The translations under genes were made by a program, and so were the position numbers. Below, one piece after another: positions 12,301 to 20,121 of a stretch of DNA of 64,000 nt. Each line of letters starts with the position of its first letter. Positions within the stretch are counted from its first letter, which is position 1. Source of the DNA: a virus; the IMG/VR virus record IMGVR_UViG_3300035662_000007, positions 33,552 through 97,551 of that record; one strand, given 5' to 3'. The notes beneath the pieces were generated by a model. It saw only the letters and a list, made by a program, of their open reading frames with translations. It did no database searches and was not told where the DNA came from.

Positions 12301-14025
12301 AATTCTTGTAATGTAGTTGGGTTCATTGACAAACAAGTAAGACTAGGATTTAAAGACGGTCAGTATTGTGTAGTCATTGGAACTTCTGGATCAGAGTGGA
12401 ACTACGGTACTGTAAGATTAAGAAAAATTCATAATGCTTCGTTTTATAACAATGCAATGGATCTTGGTGGATCATACAGCGTAGCTCAAACCACAACAGA
12501 GTCATTTACAAATATAACTAGCGACTTAAGAAACTTTAGAACACCTACAGCGTTACAGGTTGATGGTATTCTACAAGCATACACAGATGTACGCACGCCT
12601 ATTGTTTACGATCAAAACGACACCAATTACTACTGCGATCCTAACGGCAGCAGCAGACTCAATGATGTATTTCCTAATCAGATATACAACTATGGTTGGT
12701 TTAGAAATCAAAATTCTGCGACTGGTTTATACAATACTGCAACTGATTCGCATTTTTATTCTGCAGGTGCTAATTACTGGCACATTAATCCAGATAATGG
12801 TAGTGTTTCAGTTGGCGGATTAATATTTTATGACCAGTTTAACAGCACTCAAAATAGCTCAACCGGAAGAAAAGGATCTATTTATTGGGACAGTGCTGGA
12901 TTTGGTTTATTAGATAGCACGGGTAATTGGACAATAAATCTTCATCCAACAAATTATAGACGAGTCACTATAGGCGGTTACAATGGTCTTAACCCTTATA
13001 GTAGCGTTGATGGTATTCGCCTTATGTTTGGTGGCGGCGATGATAACGCGGCTGGCAGTTACTATATTGGTACTAACTTTGAAAACTATGGTGGCACATA
13101 TACCAAGCTCGATTTACGTTGGCACACCGGTATTCGCATGGGTGCTCAACCTGGCTATGGTGGTATTAGATTCTACAACAATGAAGGTCTTGAAACAATA
13201 AGATTCTCGATTAATAAAGGTGACGAACATACTCGAGTAGAGAGTGGTAGTTTTTATTCAAACTTAATGTATGATCGTGATAATACTGCTTATTATGTAG
13301 ATCCAGCAAGCACTTCTAGACTTCTTAAACTACGAGTTAATACTGCTAATGATCCTAGCGATAATGCATATGGAACGGCAACAGACATACCCATGTATAT
13401 GTCTGGTAGTACTCGTACTCAATCAACATTTTTAATCGAAAATACTAGTAATAGTTTTCTTGAATATCCTGTCATTGTTATTAGAAGAACACAAACTCCA
13501 ACAGCAGCTAGATTTGGATCATTTATACGTTTTGCTGATAGGAATTCTGGTGGTAATGATGTATTGACTCAAATTTTTACTTATAATAGACAAACCTCCC
13601 AAGATCTAAACATAGAGGCTAGTAGTAGTACAGGAGATCGTGTAATTATAACAGCAGGTAGTTCTTCTAATATATATGTTGGTGAAAACTATGTTTTTCA
13701 TTTAAAAGCTGCTAATTATAACGGTATCACTCCTGGAGCACTAGATATTGATTGTAGGCAAGGCAACTACTTTACAAAAACAATTGCTGGTAATAGTACA
13801 TTTACATTTAGTAATGTAACTAGTTTAAGTGGATATACTCTTGCATACTCATTTACACTTGAAGTAACACACACTAGTGGTACTATTACTTGGCCTTCAA
13901 CTGTAAAATGGCCGGGTAACACTGCTCCTTCCTTAACAACAGGTAAAACTCACTTATTTATGTTTGTTACAGATGATGCTGGAAGTAGATGGCGTGGTTC
14001 TTATTTAACTAACTACGATAATTAA
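6334..14025 (+). CDS. giant repeat-containing tail fibre (2563 aa)
   Basis: The largest gene in the window. Residues 1-140 share the GTTTT-NST module with the 473-aa fibre and end in 'VWHAGNL', a common fibre motif. From about 7071 to 13315 the motif R-(A/S)-P-I-F-Y-D-S-N-D-T-x-Y-Y-x-D-P recurs 15 times, each copy followed by a different 60-270 aa beta-rich segment. The C terminus, after 'NYNGITPGALDIDC', forms a distinct compact domain. Probably the main long fibre; diversified spacers between conserved linkers fit host-range evolution. Confidence 0.85.
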   Translation: MFKVKDGIRIGAQEFVDGSRNVTAGTVSASDVTISGELRGPATMYIDPAGIGDNTGTLVIRGNLQVDGTTTTINSTTVAIDDLNLQLATDAPNAAAADGAGITIGGAGATFTYVSSGDKWQLNKSLEINGNQVWHAGNLTNLNQLTNGPGYITGYTETDTLATVTARGASTSNSVTLSGTGNQFGGHFYFLPWDSAGNHYPHFNDGGNASGSKVNWRLFTGGTNSITHYWDTGYTYFANRVESASDMRATLYYDATNTSYYLDPAAGFYLFASSSSAVINGTESSSGLIIQNNSTGGPKLSLKSTAASGKDLWFISNNTSNTDGAGRLQLWNNSDGYTFATFGTTAGANHFIYGAYTQMSGSARAPIFYDSDNTGYYVDPASTSNLSGLTVSNAISGNVTGYSKWIDRVPAYQWSNSTLPSGYNSGVETSFVSSAEGWPQYGVVLSVMGRVPVDPGGNFQLFMGHGASYGGLGLRVRSINQTNNLWTSWKILLDETNYTNYAMPIGSSATNSVDIRAPIFYDSADTGYYVDPNNTSRLAELRVGGGPGGSTAGNLYIQGNNDWRWIAGHVPNYGVGNGFGLYSDSLGYYLMSLSTSGNWYFGENNHNSSHRVSINGTGYASGDFRSPIFYDSNDTAYYTDPASTSRLNSILPNEIQLYAGKIQHGSGSGGTSFGGGHYSQGMDIANGYSSWSYPYKDYIIGHHTGIRIGGYYNYGGTRFYNNSPTTDADMNGHGDGGETLLFSTGMWDNNVRSHVTLYAPFIYDLDDTNYYLDPNSGSRLLHIFAGNVSSSNDGSWNARMNLVGSAHARLDVVSNSDGIITTMYSHTGQGVGKIGTMSNHPLTLMAQGANDGGYVYNGSIRSPIFYDANDTNYYLDPASTSRLNTSRIGNINVGSGTYLNTITPIGDGNINLSAPSGAFYFDTWPRMPGLYDINDTAYYVDPNSNSKLVNLGLGGATPDVRLSISGDAHVSGFLYMAGTAGSAGSWGSRDYTSGSSRYFNANYYEFNNVGYGSTWSFTISSGDTTSSSSSRAPIFYDSNNTAYYTDPASTSRLNSITIDDGNVQLYKPQTVDMSNTSTYSTSNYYPVTIQVPTGGCWIEIQNNLNSNVPSWATHPSGFTLNLRWWTNGSSWGTTEVKRRVEQYHERFTNLTICGGITQMIHSSTEVVWLRGGGTYYFYFSRNLGATAQSSTYSINSQSVSPTSSAQNSVWDSASGAHTSYNTRVDADSQMRSPIYYDYNDTGYYVDPGADLSFRTAGYINLFRNDVQAILQSQNTSAGSPAQFNLRHSYGDVVLENYRGGILEYATAVQTNNSYRAPIFYDSNDTGYYFDGTGGTRQSRFLTISGGATGIYGNELVVGATAVQYSLQDTNQRAIIQAHGAYPVISLNHTVTSNTQHGPTIQFTSNGTGHQFVIGTNGTGTMLSMGYSSAGDWNPHNGISGYNGTSFFHVGTNGYIGIGSEGDWTVSGGSGTHTPGYNLHFIGSNNAVNGHAAFFDNRVSATNNGSGFLFRNLHGNHSWGVVAEYRIDGAGDRPSILFSSNQVNTSWSVGFVTGSDDTFRITKNHGHRAYYGGWTDASTGWGAPYLTINTSGNVTAPVDMRSPIFYDSNDTSYYLDPNSTSFQRSLFLGAHDSGTSEFRFGEDSSGWYGDRWYWDSQYTAYRYSRYAGTDSLIHYHDTRDATRITYGRNIVFDDYGKGIVGVYSSYRYQGVFAMGDSYKLPADGTTTGSLYGLAWSHPNAGGTAGNLNTHGLLVLENGGFLAAVSGSIRARDDMRAPIFYEINNTGYYVDPGNNANIAGQVYIGGWFRNYGQQGLYNESYGNHWYATGNDYWNLAGNNGINVGIIFRTGGHQGTSRGYVYADSSNNIGFLNSGASWRLRVVGDDYSVADGSSMRAQIFYDSNDTTYYLDPNSTTSSLKIAGAIELGENHAFPNVEWSSSGSSTGMIIFKLPGGSGNYGMVHMVFDYYEYNSPRTATIIVGGHNWNSAWYNNSCNVVGFIDKQVRLGFKDGQYCVVIGTSGSEWNYGTVRLRKIHNASFYNNAMDLGGSYSVAQTTTESFTNITSDLRNFRTPTALQVDGILQAYTDVRTPIVYDQNDTNYYCDPNGSSRLNDVFPNQIYNYGWFRNQNSATGLYNTATDSHFYSAGANYWHINPDNGSVSVGGLIFYDQFNSTQNSSTGRKGSIYWDSAGFGLLDSTGNWTINLHPTNYRRVTIGGYNGLNPYSSVDGIRLMFGGGDDNAAGSYYIGTNFENYGGTYTKLDLRWHTGIRMGAQPGYGGIRFYNNEGLETIRFSINKGDEHTRVESGSFYSNLMYDRDNTAYYVDPASTSRLLKLRVNTANDPSDNAYGTATDIPMYMSGSTRTQSTFLIENTSNSFLEYPVIVIRRTQTPTAARFGSFIRFADRNSGGNDVLTQIFTYNRQTSQDLNIEASSSTGDRVIITAGSSSNIYVGENYVFHLKAANYNGITPGALDIDCRQGNYFTKTIAGNSTFTFSNVTSLSGYTLAYSFTLEVTHTSGTITWPSTVKWPGNTAPSLTTGKTHLFMFVTDDAGSRWRGSYLTNYDN

Positions 14026-14026
14026 A

Positions 14027-14701
14027 ATGGATACAATTAGTTTTAATAATTTTATGGCTAGTGGTCAACCCAGAGGGTATACACTAACAGCCGGAACTAA
14101 AGCGCCAACCCTAGGTGCTGGTGGACATCCTAATTATCCTCCTAGTGGTTGGACAGGTTTATCATATGGAAATGTTGATGATAGTTTTGTTAGTGTTACT
14201 ATACCAAGCTTTGCACTTAATCTAAATAGTTTTACAACAGCCTATATCGGTTCAAATACTTATATTACTTTTGGCAGTGGTTCAACTGTTTTTAGTAGTT
14301 TAAGTGCAAGTAATCCTGCTCTACATAAAATTCACTTAGGAGCTGCCGATAATTCATATCAACAAGTTTCAATGATTCAATCTGGAACTGATTATACAAG
14401 AATTAGATATGAAGGAAATGGTAGTACTAGCGGTACTATTGGTTCACCTGGTATTGTATATGAAGCTACTTTTTTTAATAGCGCAAAAACAGGCGGAGTA
14501 CCTGTACTAGAAGTATTATTTGGTAATCATAATAGAACGAGTGGTGCATCTGGCATAGCTACTACAAACTCTTATCTAGCTACACCCTCTCCTGCAGGAT
14601 ACTTTTCAGCAAATCAAAGCTATGTTTTTGTAGGCAATGCTTCGGGCGGTACCGCATGGACTATATATACTGGATACTATATGGCAGGTACAGACTACTA
14701 A
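14027..14701 (+). CDS. putative fibre-associated or receptor-binding protein
   Basis: 224 aa, starting one base after the giant fibre stop, so it is co-translated. Gly/Ser/Thr/Tyr-rich beta protein without membrane segments or enzyme motifs; 'GNHNRTSGASG' is a loop-like stretch. Position suggests a fibre tip or adhesin. I do not recognise a specific family. Confidence 0.55.
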   Translation: MDTISFNNFMASGQPRGYTLTAGTKAPTLGAGGHPNYPPSGWTGLSYGNVDDSFVSVTIPSFALNLNSFTTAYIGSNTYITFGSGSTVFSSLSASNPALHKIHLGAADNSYQQVSMIQSGTDYTRIRYEGNGSTSGTIGSPGIVYEATFFNSAKTGGVPVLEVLFGNHNRTSGASGIATTNSYLATPSPAGYFSANQSYVFVGNASGGTAWTIYTGYYMAGTDY

Positions 14702-14714
14702 TTAAGGAAAACTA

Positions 14715-15173
14715 ATGATATATGTAAAATTAAATAGTAATGGTGAAATTGAGAAATACCCTTATAATCTGTACGATTTAAGAGTAGATTTTCCTAATAC
14801 ATCGTTTACTATTCCTGTAGAAGAAGATTCTCTGAATAGTAGAGGTATTTTTAGGGTAGCAGAAAGCGTAATGCCACAGATTGATCATACTAAAGAATTA
14901 GTTGAACTACAACCAACTCTACAAAACGGAACTTGGACAAGGGTTTGGAGTGTAGTTGATGCACTTCCAGAACACATTCAAACTAGATTTGATGCTGCTG
15001 CATACGACATAAGAAAACGGAGAAATGAACTACTTTCAAGCACAGATTGGACACAAGTAGCAGACACCCCTGTAGATAAACAAACATGGGCAACGTATAG
15101 ACAAGCTCTTAGAAATATTACCACACAATCAAACTTTCCTTGGTCAGTAGAATGGCCAACCCAACCCGTATAA
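14715..15173 (+). CDS. tail fibre assembly chaperone-like protein
   Basis: 152 aa. The C-terminal half has the pattern RR-NELLSSTDWTQ-D-P-W-YRQALR-I-FPW-WP, which matches the helical domain of phage tail assembly chaperone proteins encoded after fibre genes. The N-terminal half is a small beta domain. Its place directly after the fibres supports a role in fibre folding or trimerisation. Confidence 0.75.
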   Translation: MIYVKLNSNGEIEKYPYNLYDLRVDFPNTSFTIPVEEDSLNSRGIFRVAESVMPQIDHTKELVELQPTLQNGTWTRVWSVVDALPEHIQTRFDAAAYDIRKRRNELLSSTDWTQVADTPVDKQTWATYRQALRNITTQSNFPWSVEWPTQPV

Positions 15174-15298
15174 TAAGGAATTACTATGGTAACCTCTTAG
15201 TTACGCCCATCAAATAATAACAGTCAGAAATCAACAAGTTAAAAATGCTAGTAAGATAACTACTAGCAAAACAAGCGCCAACATTTTAGGAGAAAATA

Positions 15299-15676
15299 AT
15301 GGCAATTACTTATACATGGAAAGTAACTTCAGCAAAAACTAAAACTGAAGGTTCAAATCAAAATGCTATTGTTCAAACATACTGGACAAAAACTGGTACT
15401 GATGAAAATGGAAATACAGGAACATTTTCAGGTGCAACACCTTTTACTACAGTAGGAATGCCTGAAGGATATACATTTATTCCTTTTGACCAACTTACGG
15501 AAGAAATGGTTTTAGAATGGATTAAAGCTGTAGTCGTTGGCGGTTACGAAGAACACGTTAATGCTCAAATTCAAAAACAGATTGATGATAAATTAACTCC
15601 AGTAACTGAAGCTACACTACCTTGGGCTCCTGCACCTACACCTACTACTGCACCACCCGCACCTATTAATCCATAA
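15299..15676 (+). CDS. conserved small phage protein with a Pro-rich tail
   Basis: 125 aa, opening with a beta domain ('AITYTWKVT'), then a helical 'LTEEMVLEWIKAVV' segment and a Pro/Thr/Ala-rich tail. The pattern recalls small proteins encoded after fibres in many phages; function unknown. Ribosome-binding site AGGAGA precedes the ATG. The 125-bp gap upstream has two short hairpins (GTAAC/GTTAC and GCTAGTA/TACTAGC) and no gene. Confidence 0.6.
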   Translation: MAITYTWKVTSAKTKTEGSNQNAIVQTYWTKTGTDENGNTGTFSGATPFTTVGMPEGYTFIPFDQLTEEMVLEWIKAVVVGGYEEHVNAQIQKQIDDKLTPVTEATLPWAPAPTPTTAPPAPINP

Positions 15677-15691
15677 TACGTAGAGGTTACT

Positions 15692-16237
15692 ATGCGACAA
15701 TTAGTTTGGCTATTATTTTTGATTTCAAGCCTTGCCCTTGCCCAAACAACAGACAGGATTATTTCAGAATCAACAAGTAATAGTCAATCTAATTCGACTA
15801 GTACTAGCGTAAATGAAACTACAGTTAAATCGCCCCCACCTAGTGCTATTAGTCCAGGTATTACTGTAATTAACAATGATCTTTGTACTGTTGGTGTGTC
15901 AGGAGCAGTACAAACTCAAATCTTAGGTATTAGTGGTGGTAGTACTGTTCGGGATATGAACTGTGAACGTATTAAGCTTGCAAAGAATCTTTATGACATG
16001 GGCATGAAGGTTGCAGCGGTATCCACACTATGCCAAGATGATCGAGTATTTACTGCCATGATGAATGCTGGAACACCTTGTCCAGTGGATGGTAAGATCG
16101 GCGAAGAAGCTAAGAGAATATGGGACACCAATCCAACACGAAAACCTGAATCCGTAAAGGAGAGTAACAATGCAAGTTTCTGGCAAAAAGTTAGTGCTGG
16201 GCTTGGCGTCCTGGCTATTCTTCTCATTCTCCTGTAG
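15692..16237 (+). CDS. secreted or membrane protein of unknown function
   Basis: 181 aa. Signal peptide at residues 1-17 ending ALA-Q, a Ser/Thr-rich linker, then a domain with three to four Cys (LCTVGV, NCERIK, LCQDDRVF, TPCPVDG) and a C-terminal hydrophobic helix (ending VLAILLILL). This Cys pattern with 'MGMKVAAVSTLCQD' occurs in small proteins beside phage fibre genes; function unknown. It overlaps the next gene by 68 bp. Confidence 0.6.
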   Translation: MRQLVWLLFLISSLALAQTTDRIISESTSNSQSNSTSTSVNETTVKSPPPSAISPGITVINNDLCTVGVSGAVQTQILGISGGSTVRDMNCERIKLAKNLYDMGMKVAAVSTLCQDDRVFTAMMNAGTPCPVDGKIGEEAKRIWDTNPTRKPESVKESNNASFWQKVSAGLGVLAILLILL

Positions 16238-17618
16238 TGCTCAGGATATACATACAACACCCAATCTAATTCAAAATAGCTGGGCAAATACTGTTACAGG
16301 TAATTATACTCCAGGAGGAACATCTGGAGGAAATCGCGCAGCCTATAATCCTCAAACACAAACAATACTATTTGGTTATACACAGCAAATTGTTAACCAA
16401 GAAATAAGATTACGTGAAGCTCTACAAGGTACTCATCTAAGACTTTATGGATACAACTATTCTTTTCAATACATGAATAGTGAATTTAATAGAGGATTTG
16501 TTTCTTTTTCTGTTGATCTAAAAGATCAATTTGGATTCAGTAAACAAAAAGACAACTATACACTTAATCAAACAAATGGATGGGAAACTGTAAGTGGTAA
16601 AAGAAATTATGGCAGTCCATTTAATTTAGATTTTGTTGATAGGTTTGATGTAAGTTTTAATGGAAAAGATGATAGGTATTGGGCGGGTTATTATGGACCG
16701 CAGATTAAAAATGTTTCTTTAAATGCAATGTATGTGGTTGATGAGTGCGCTGTGAATCCACTTTATGCATCAACCTGTCCAAACTATCAACAAGCATATT
16801 TTCAATCTCAATGCAATATTAATTCTATATACAGTCCAAATTGTCAGGGGTATGCACAAGCATATCGTAGTCAACAATGCTCAGTGAATGTTTTGTTTTC
16901 TCCTGAGTGTCCCGGATACGAATCAGCATATCTAAATCAACAATGTGCTTCTAACCCCCTTTTTTCTACGGCCTGTTTACTGTACCCGCAGGCATACTTC
17001 AATCAACAATGCACAGCAAATCCTCTATACAATTCTGGTTGTTCAGGATATGCAAACGCTTTTAAAGAAAAACAGGTAACAGATGCGTGTAAATCTAATT
17101 CGCAGAGTAGTCCACAGTGTACCAATTATACTACTCCTACTCTTAGCCCTAGTCAATCAAATTCTTTAACCGATACTAGCAAACTAGCAGAAACTGTATT
17201 AATAGGGGACCCTCAAGCGCAGCAAGCAATTACTGTACCAAGTATTACTAGTACCACCAGTCCTACTTCTCAAATTAATATAAACCCACAACTTGGTACA
17301 GGTTTAACTGTATCCGGTATTACACCTCAACCTACAGCACAGCAGCAACGTCGAACCCAAGCCGCTCAAACCCAGCGCGCGGAGCGCGCTCGGCAAGACC
17401 CCCAGCAGCAGCAACAAGCACAACAAGTTGCACAAATGGGTACAGTACCGGGGTTTGATCAGTATCAACAAGTTAACCTACCAGACGCTGTATTTTATAC
17501 TAGCAAGGAAATTTATCGTAATCGTACACTACCAGATAATCCGCGTGCTCAGCGCGCACTTTCACAGCGCAGCGACCGGCTTCACCAGGAGATGATTGAT
17601 GAGCAATACAGAAAGTAA
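16170..17618 (+). CDS. secreted Cys-repeat protein (482 aa)
   Basis: Signal peptide at residues 1-24 (cleavage near CSAQ). After an N-terminal beta domain, residues about 190-320 hold six tandem units of 23-25 aa with the pattern C-x2-NPLY-x3-CP-x-Y-x2-AY-x2-Q, about two Cys per unit. A low-complexity Gln/Thr-rich region and a charged C terminus follow. Its own AAGGAGAG ribosome-binding site lies inside the upstream gene. An export signal plus paired Cys suggests disulphides in the periplasm or in virions. No enzymatic family recognised. Confidence 0.65.
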   Translation: MQVSGKKLVLGLASWLFFSFSCSAQDIHTTPNLIQNSWANTVTGNYTPGGTSGGNRAAYNPQTQTILFGYTQQIVNQEIRLREALQGTHLRLYGYNYSFQYMNSEFNRGFVSFSVDLKDQFGFSKQKDNYTLNQTNGWETVSGKRNYGSPFNLDFVDRFDVSFNGKDDRYWAGYYGPQIKNVSLNAMYVVDECAVNPLYASTCPNYQQAYFQSQCNINSIYSPNCQGYAQAYRSQQCSVNVLFSPECPGYESAYLNQQCASNPLFSTACLLYPQAYFNQQCTANPLYNSGCSGYANAFKEKQVTDACKSNSQSSPQCTNYTTPTLSPSQSNSLTDTSKLAETVLIGDPQAQQAITVPSITSTTSPTSQININPQLGTGLTVSGITPQPTAQQQRRTQAAQTQRAERARQDPQQQQQAQQVAQMGTVPGFDQYQQVNLPDAVFYTSKEIYRNRTLPDNPRAQRALSQRSDRLHQEMIDEQYRK

Positions 17619-18267
17619 TGTTGACATTAACAAAAAGGTAGAAGCTGCAGAAGCTGCCCTAAAAAAGTACGCTAGTAAAGATACTGTGATTAGTATAGGC
17701 GGGTACAGTTTTACACCTGCAAAGCTAATGATTGCGGCCGGTATTATAAGTAGTGTAGTCGGCGGCATGTATGGAGTTTTTGAAGCCTACAAAGACTACG
17801 AAAATATGAAGAAAAAGATTGCAAGCTATGTTGCACCCGACTTTAGTGAATATGAGGCTCGCATAATTAAACTAGAAGAAAATAGTGAAAAAGTAGTAGG
17901 CTATACTCGTGATATTAATCAAAATCTAAAAGGCGATATTCGTCGCACAGAAACTGTCTTAGAAGGTGTAGAGCGGGGATCTAAAGTTGCTCAGCGTGAA
18001 ACCGAAAAAGAAGTGGCTAGTATTCGTAGACAAGTTGATGACGATGTTAAAGAAATACGACGACAAGTAGATACAGAAATAAAAGAAATACGTCGTAGTG
18101 CTGATACCAGTGTTCGTGAAATGCAAAAACAAGTTGATGCAACTGTACAAACCGTAAATGAACGTGTAAACAGAATTGAACGTGATACTAACGGTGAACT
18201 ACGAGCTATTCGGCGTGAGGTAGATGACAAGATTAAAAAGGCACTAGATAATCCTCTTGCTAATTAA
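17599..18267 (+). CDS. membrane protein with a long coiled coil
   Basis: 222 aa from the ATG at 17599, chosen over a TTG at 17596 because AGGAG lies 7 bp upstream. One transmembrane helix at about residues 42-62, then 150 residues of charged coiled coil with repeating 'EIRRQVD' elements. It overlaps the preceding stop by 20 bp. A role in virion assembly or lysis is possible; nothing diagnostic. Confidence 0.6.
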   Translation: MSNTESNVDINKKVEAAEAALKKYASKDTVISIGGYSFTPAKLMIAAGIISSVVGGMYGVFEAYKDYENMKKKIASYVAPDFSEYEARIIKLEENSEKVVGYTRDINQNLKGDIRRTETVLEGVERGSKVAQRETEKEVASIRRQVDDDVKEIRRQVDTEIKEIRRSADTSVREMQKQVDATVQTVNERVNRIERDTNGELRAIRREVDDKIKKALDNPLAN

Positions 18268-18277
18268 GGGGAGTAGT

Positions 18278-18796
18278 ATGGATCCGCTAACGCTAATGGG
18301 TACGGTAACAGCTGCATTTAATGGCCTAAAAGCTGCTGTAAAAGTAGGTCAAGAAGTCGAGGGAGTATACCGTCAATTAAGTAAGTGGGCGGATGCTGCA
18401 GGGCAACTTCAACAACTAATCAATGATAATAAAACGGATACGGGTGAGCAAAAACCTGGCTTGTTTGAAAAAATAGGATTTGGTAAAACCGCAACAGCAG
18501 AAGCCTTTGATATAATTATAGCACAGCAAAAATTGCGAGAAATGGAAGCTGAAATATATCATATGTTTTATTATGGTGAACTTCAACACCTAGGAGCAGA
18601 GGGCTATAGTCAGTTTAATCAGCTACGTCGTGAAATTCGTGAGCGCCGTGAGCGTATGATTCGTGATCAAGCTCGCCGTAGAAAACGGTTTATTGAAAAC
18701 CTATTCTGGGGAACCTTACTAGTTATAACACTTACTATTGCAATTAAATTTTTTGTATGGTTATTTGATATTGGCCGCGAAGCAGGCCGATGGTAG
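18278..18796 (+). CDS. conserved phage protein with a C-terminal membrane helix
   Basis: 172 aa from the ATG at 18278, preceded by GGGGAG; a TTG 21 bp upstream is less likely. Helical throughout, with 'LREMEAEIYHMFYYGELQHLG' in the middle, a very basic Arg-rich stretch, then a transmembrane helix near residues 147-165. It sits directly before the spanin genes; function unknown. Confidence 0.55.
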   Translation: MDPLTLMGTVTAAFNGLKAAVKVGQEVEGVYRQLSKWADAAGQLQQLINDNKTDTGEQKPGLFEKIGFGKTATAEAFDIIIAQQKLREMEAEIYHMFYYGELQHLGAEGYSQFNQLRREIRERRERMIRDQARRRKRFIENLFWGTLLVITLTIAIKFFVWLFDIGREAGRW

Positions 18797-18804
18797 GAGA
18801 CGCA

Positions 18805-19239
18805 ATGTGGATTCTTCAATGGCTACCTTGGTGGCTATTTTATATGGTACTAGCCTTAGGATTATTTGGACTAGTGGTAACTTATTTACTTAAGTTTATT
18901 CCACTACCCATAATTCATGTGTACAAAACTCCACTACAAATTGGGTCTATTATACTTGTAGTTATCGGAGTTTATATGCTGGGCTCTATAGCTAATGAAC
19001 GTGCTTGGCAGGCTAGGATAAAAGAACTAGAAGTTAAACTAGCACAAGCTGAGGCTGAAGGGGCAAAAGAAAATATTAAGATAGTAGAAAAAGTAGTTGT
19101 GCAACAGAAAATAGTACGCGAACGCGGTCAAAATATAGTACAGTATGTTGACCGAGAAGTAGTTAAGTATGATACTCGGTGTGAAATTCCACAACCATTT
19201 GTAGACGCACATAATCGTGCGGCGGAAAAAATACAATGA
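18805..19239 (+). CDS. inner-membrane spanin (Rz-like)
   Basis: About 144 aa from the ATG at 18805, which has AGGAG 5 bp upstream; an ATG at 18790 overlaps the preceding stop. Two N-terminal membrane segments are followed by a coiled coil and a periplasmic C-terminal part with 'YVDREVVKYD-RCEIPQPFVDAHNRAA', the typical end of Rz-type i-spanins. It overlaps the lipoprotein gene by 4 bp, the usual i-spanin/o-spanin arrangement. Role: disruption of the outer membrane at lysis. Confidence 0.8.
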   Translation: MWILQWLPWWLFYMVLALGLFGLVVTYLLKFIPLPIIHVYKTPLQIGSIILVVIGVYMLGSIANERAWQARIKELEVKLAQAEAEGAKENIKIVEKVVVQQKIVRERGQNIVQYVDREVVKYDTRCEIPQPFVDAHNRAAEKIQ

Positions 19240-19499
19240 AATCGATAGTAATAGTATTATCACTAGCGTTAGTAGGCTGTAGCACTCCTGTTCCACTAAA
19301 ACCCAAATTTCCAGAAGCACCACAGGTATTACTAGAGCCTTGCAGATCTTTAAAACCACTAGAACAAAATGCTAAACTTAGTGATGTAGCTAAAACGGTT
19401 ACAGAAAATTATCACCTTTACCATGATTGTAGCTTAAAATCTAGTATGTGGCAGGAGTGGTACAAAACTCAACGTAAATTATTTGAGGACATAAAATGA
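19236..19499 (+). CDS. outer-membrane lipoprotein spanin (Rz1-like)
   Basis: 87 aa with a lipoprotein signal: MKSIVIVLSLALVGC gives a lipobox LVGC at residues 12-15. The mature part is Pro-rich at first ('PVPLKPKFPEAP'), then helical with two further Cys, ending 'WQEWYKTQRKLFE', a pattern common in phage o-spanins. It overlaps the i-spanin and the endolysin by 4 bp each (ATGA). Confidence 0.8.
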   Translation: MKSIVIVLSLALVGCSTPVPLKPKFPEAPQVLLEPCRSLKPLEQNAKLSDVAKTVTENYHLYHDCSLKSSMWQEWYKTQRKLFEDIK

Positions 19500-20119
19500 C
19501 CTTAACCTTAGAACAATTACAAAAATTAATACCACGAAATAAATATACAAGCTATTGGTTACAAGTTATTAATCAGCTATTTCCAGATTACGAAATTAAC
19601 ACTCCACTACGTCAAGCAGCTTGGATTGCACAGTGTGCACATGAGTCGGCTGAGTTTACAGTCTTACAAGAAAATCTTAACTATCGTTGGCAAAGCTTAC
19701 GCAAAGTATTTTCTAAATACTTTCCTACGGATGAACTAGCACAACAGTATGCTGGTAAACCCAATAAGCAAGAGGCAATAGCTAACCGTGTATATGCTAA
19801 TCGTATGGGTAATGGCGATGAGGCTTCAGGTGATGGATGGCGATACCGTGGCCGAGGACTTATTCAGCTAACTGGTAAAGATAATTATACTTGGTTTGCT
19901 CACAGCATAGAAATCAAACCAGAAGAAGCAGCAGATTACCTAGAAACCTTTGAAGGAGCTGCTCAAAGTGCGTGCTGGTTTTGGGAAACTAATAGCTTAA
20001 ATCGTTGGGCAGACCAAGGGGATATTTTAACCTTGACAAAACGAATTAATGGTGGTACAATAGGCATAGAAGATCGTAAAAAACACTACGAGCACGCCTT
20101 ACACATACTAGGAGGCTAA
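19496..20119 (+). CDS. endolysin, glycoside hydrolase family 19
   Basis: 207 aa chitinase/lysozyme-type hydrolase that cleaves peptidoglycan. Glu50 in 'CAHESAEF' is the expected catalytic acid; 'GDGWRYRGRGLIQLTG' is the family signature. There is no signal peptide, so a holin should release it. It follows the two spanin genes with ATGA coupling, completing a lysis cassette. A promoter-like sequence lies inside its 3' end (20033-20061). Confidence 0.9.
   Translation: MTLTLEQLQKLIPRNKYTSYWLQVINQLFPDYEINTPLRQAAWIAQCAHESAEFTVLQENLNYRWQSLRKVFSKYFPTDELAQQYAGKPNKQEAIANRVYANRMGNGDEASGDGWRYRGRGLIQLTGKDNYTWFAHSIEIKPEEAADYLETFEGAAQSACWFWETNSLNRWADQGDILTLTKRINGGTIGIEDRKKHYEHALHILGG
20033..20061 (+). promoter_or_regulatory. 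possible internal promoter in the endolysin gene
   Basis: TTGACA, 17 bp, TACAAT: the same hexamers and spacing as the promoter at 1004, also followed by AG. It could drive the downstream membrane genes and phoH. It lies in coding sequence, so chance is possible. Confidence 0.45.
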
Positions 20120-20121
20120 CG

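Noticed and set aside
7172-13201. Several 60-104 codon frames inside the giant fibre gene
   Set aside because: They are shadows of the repetitive coding sequence in other frames, without ribosome-binding sites.
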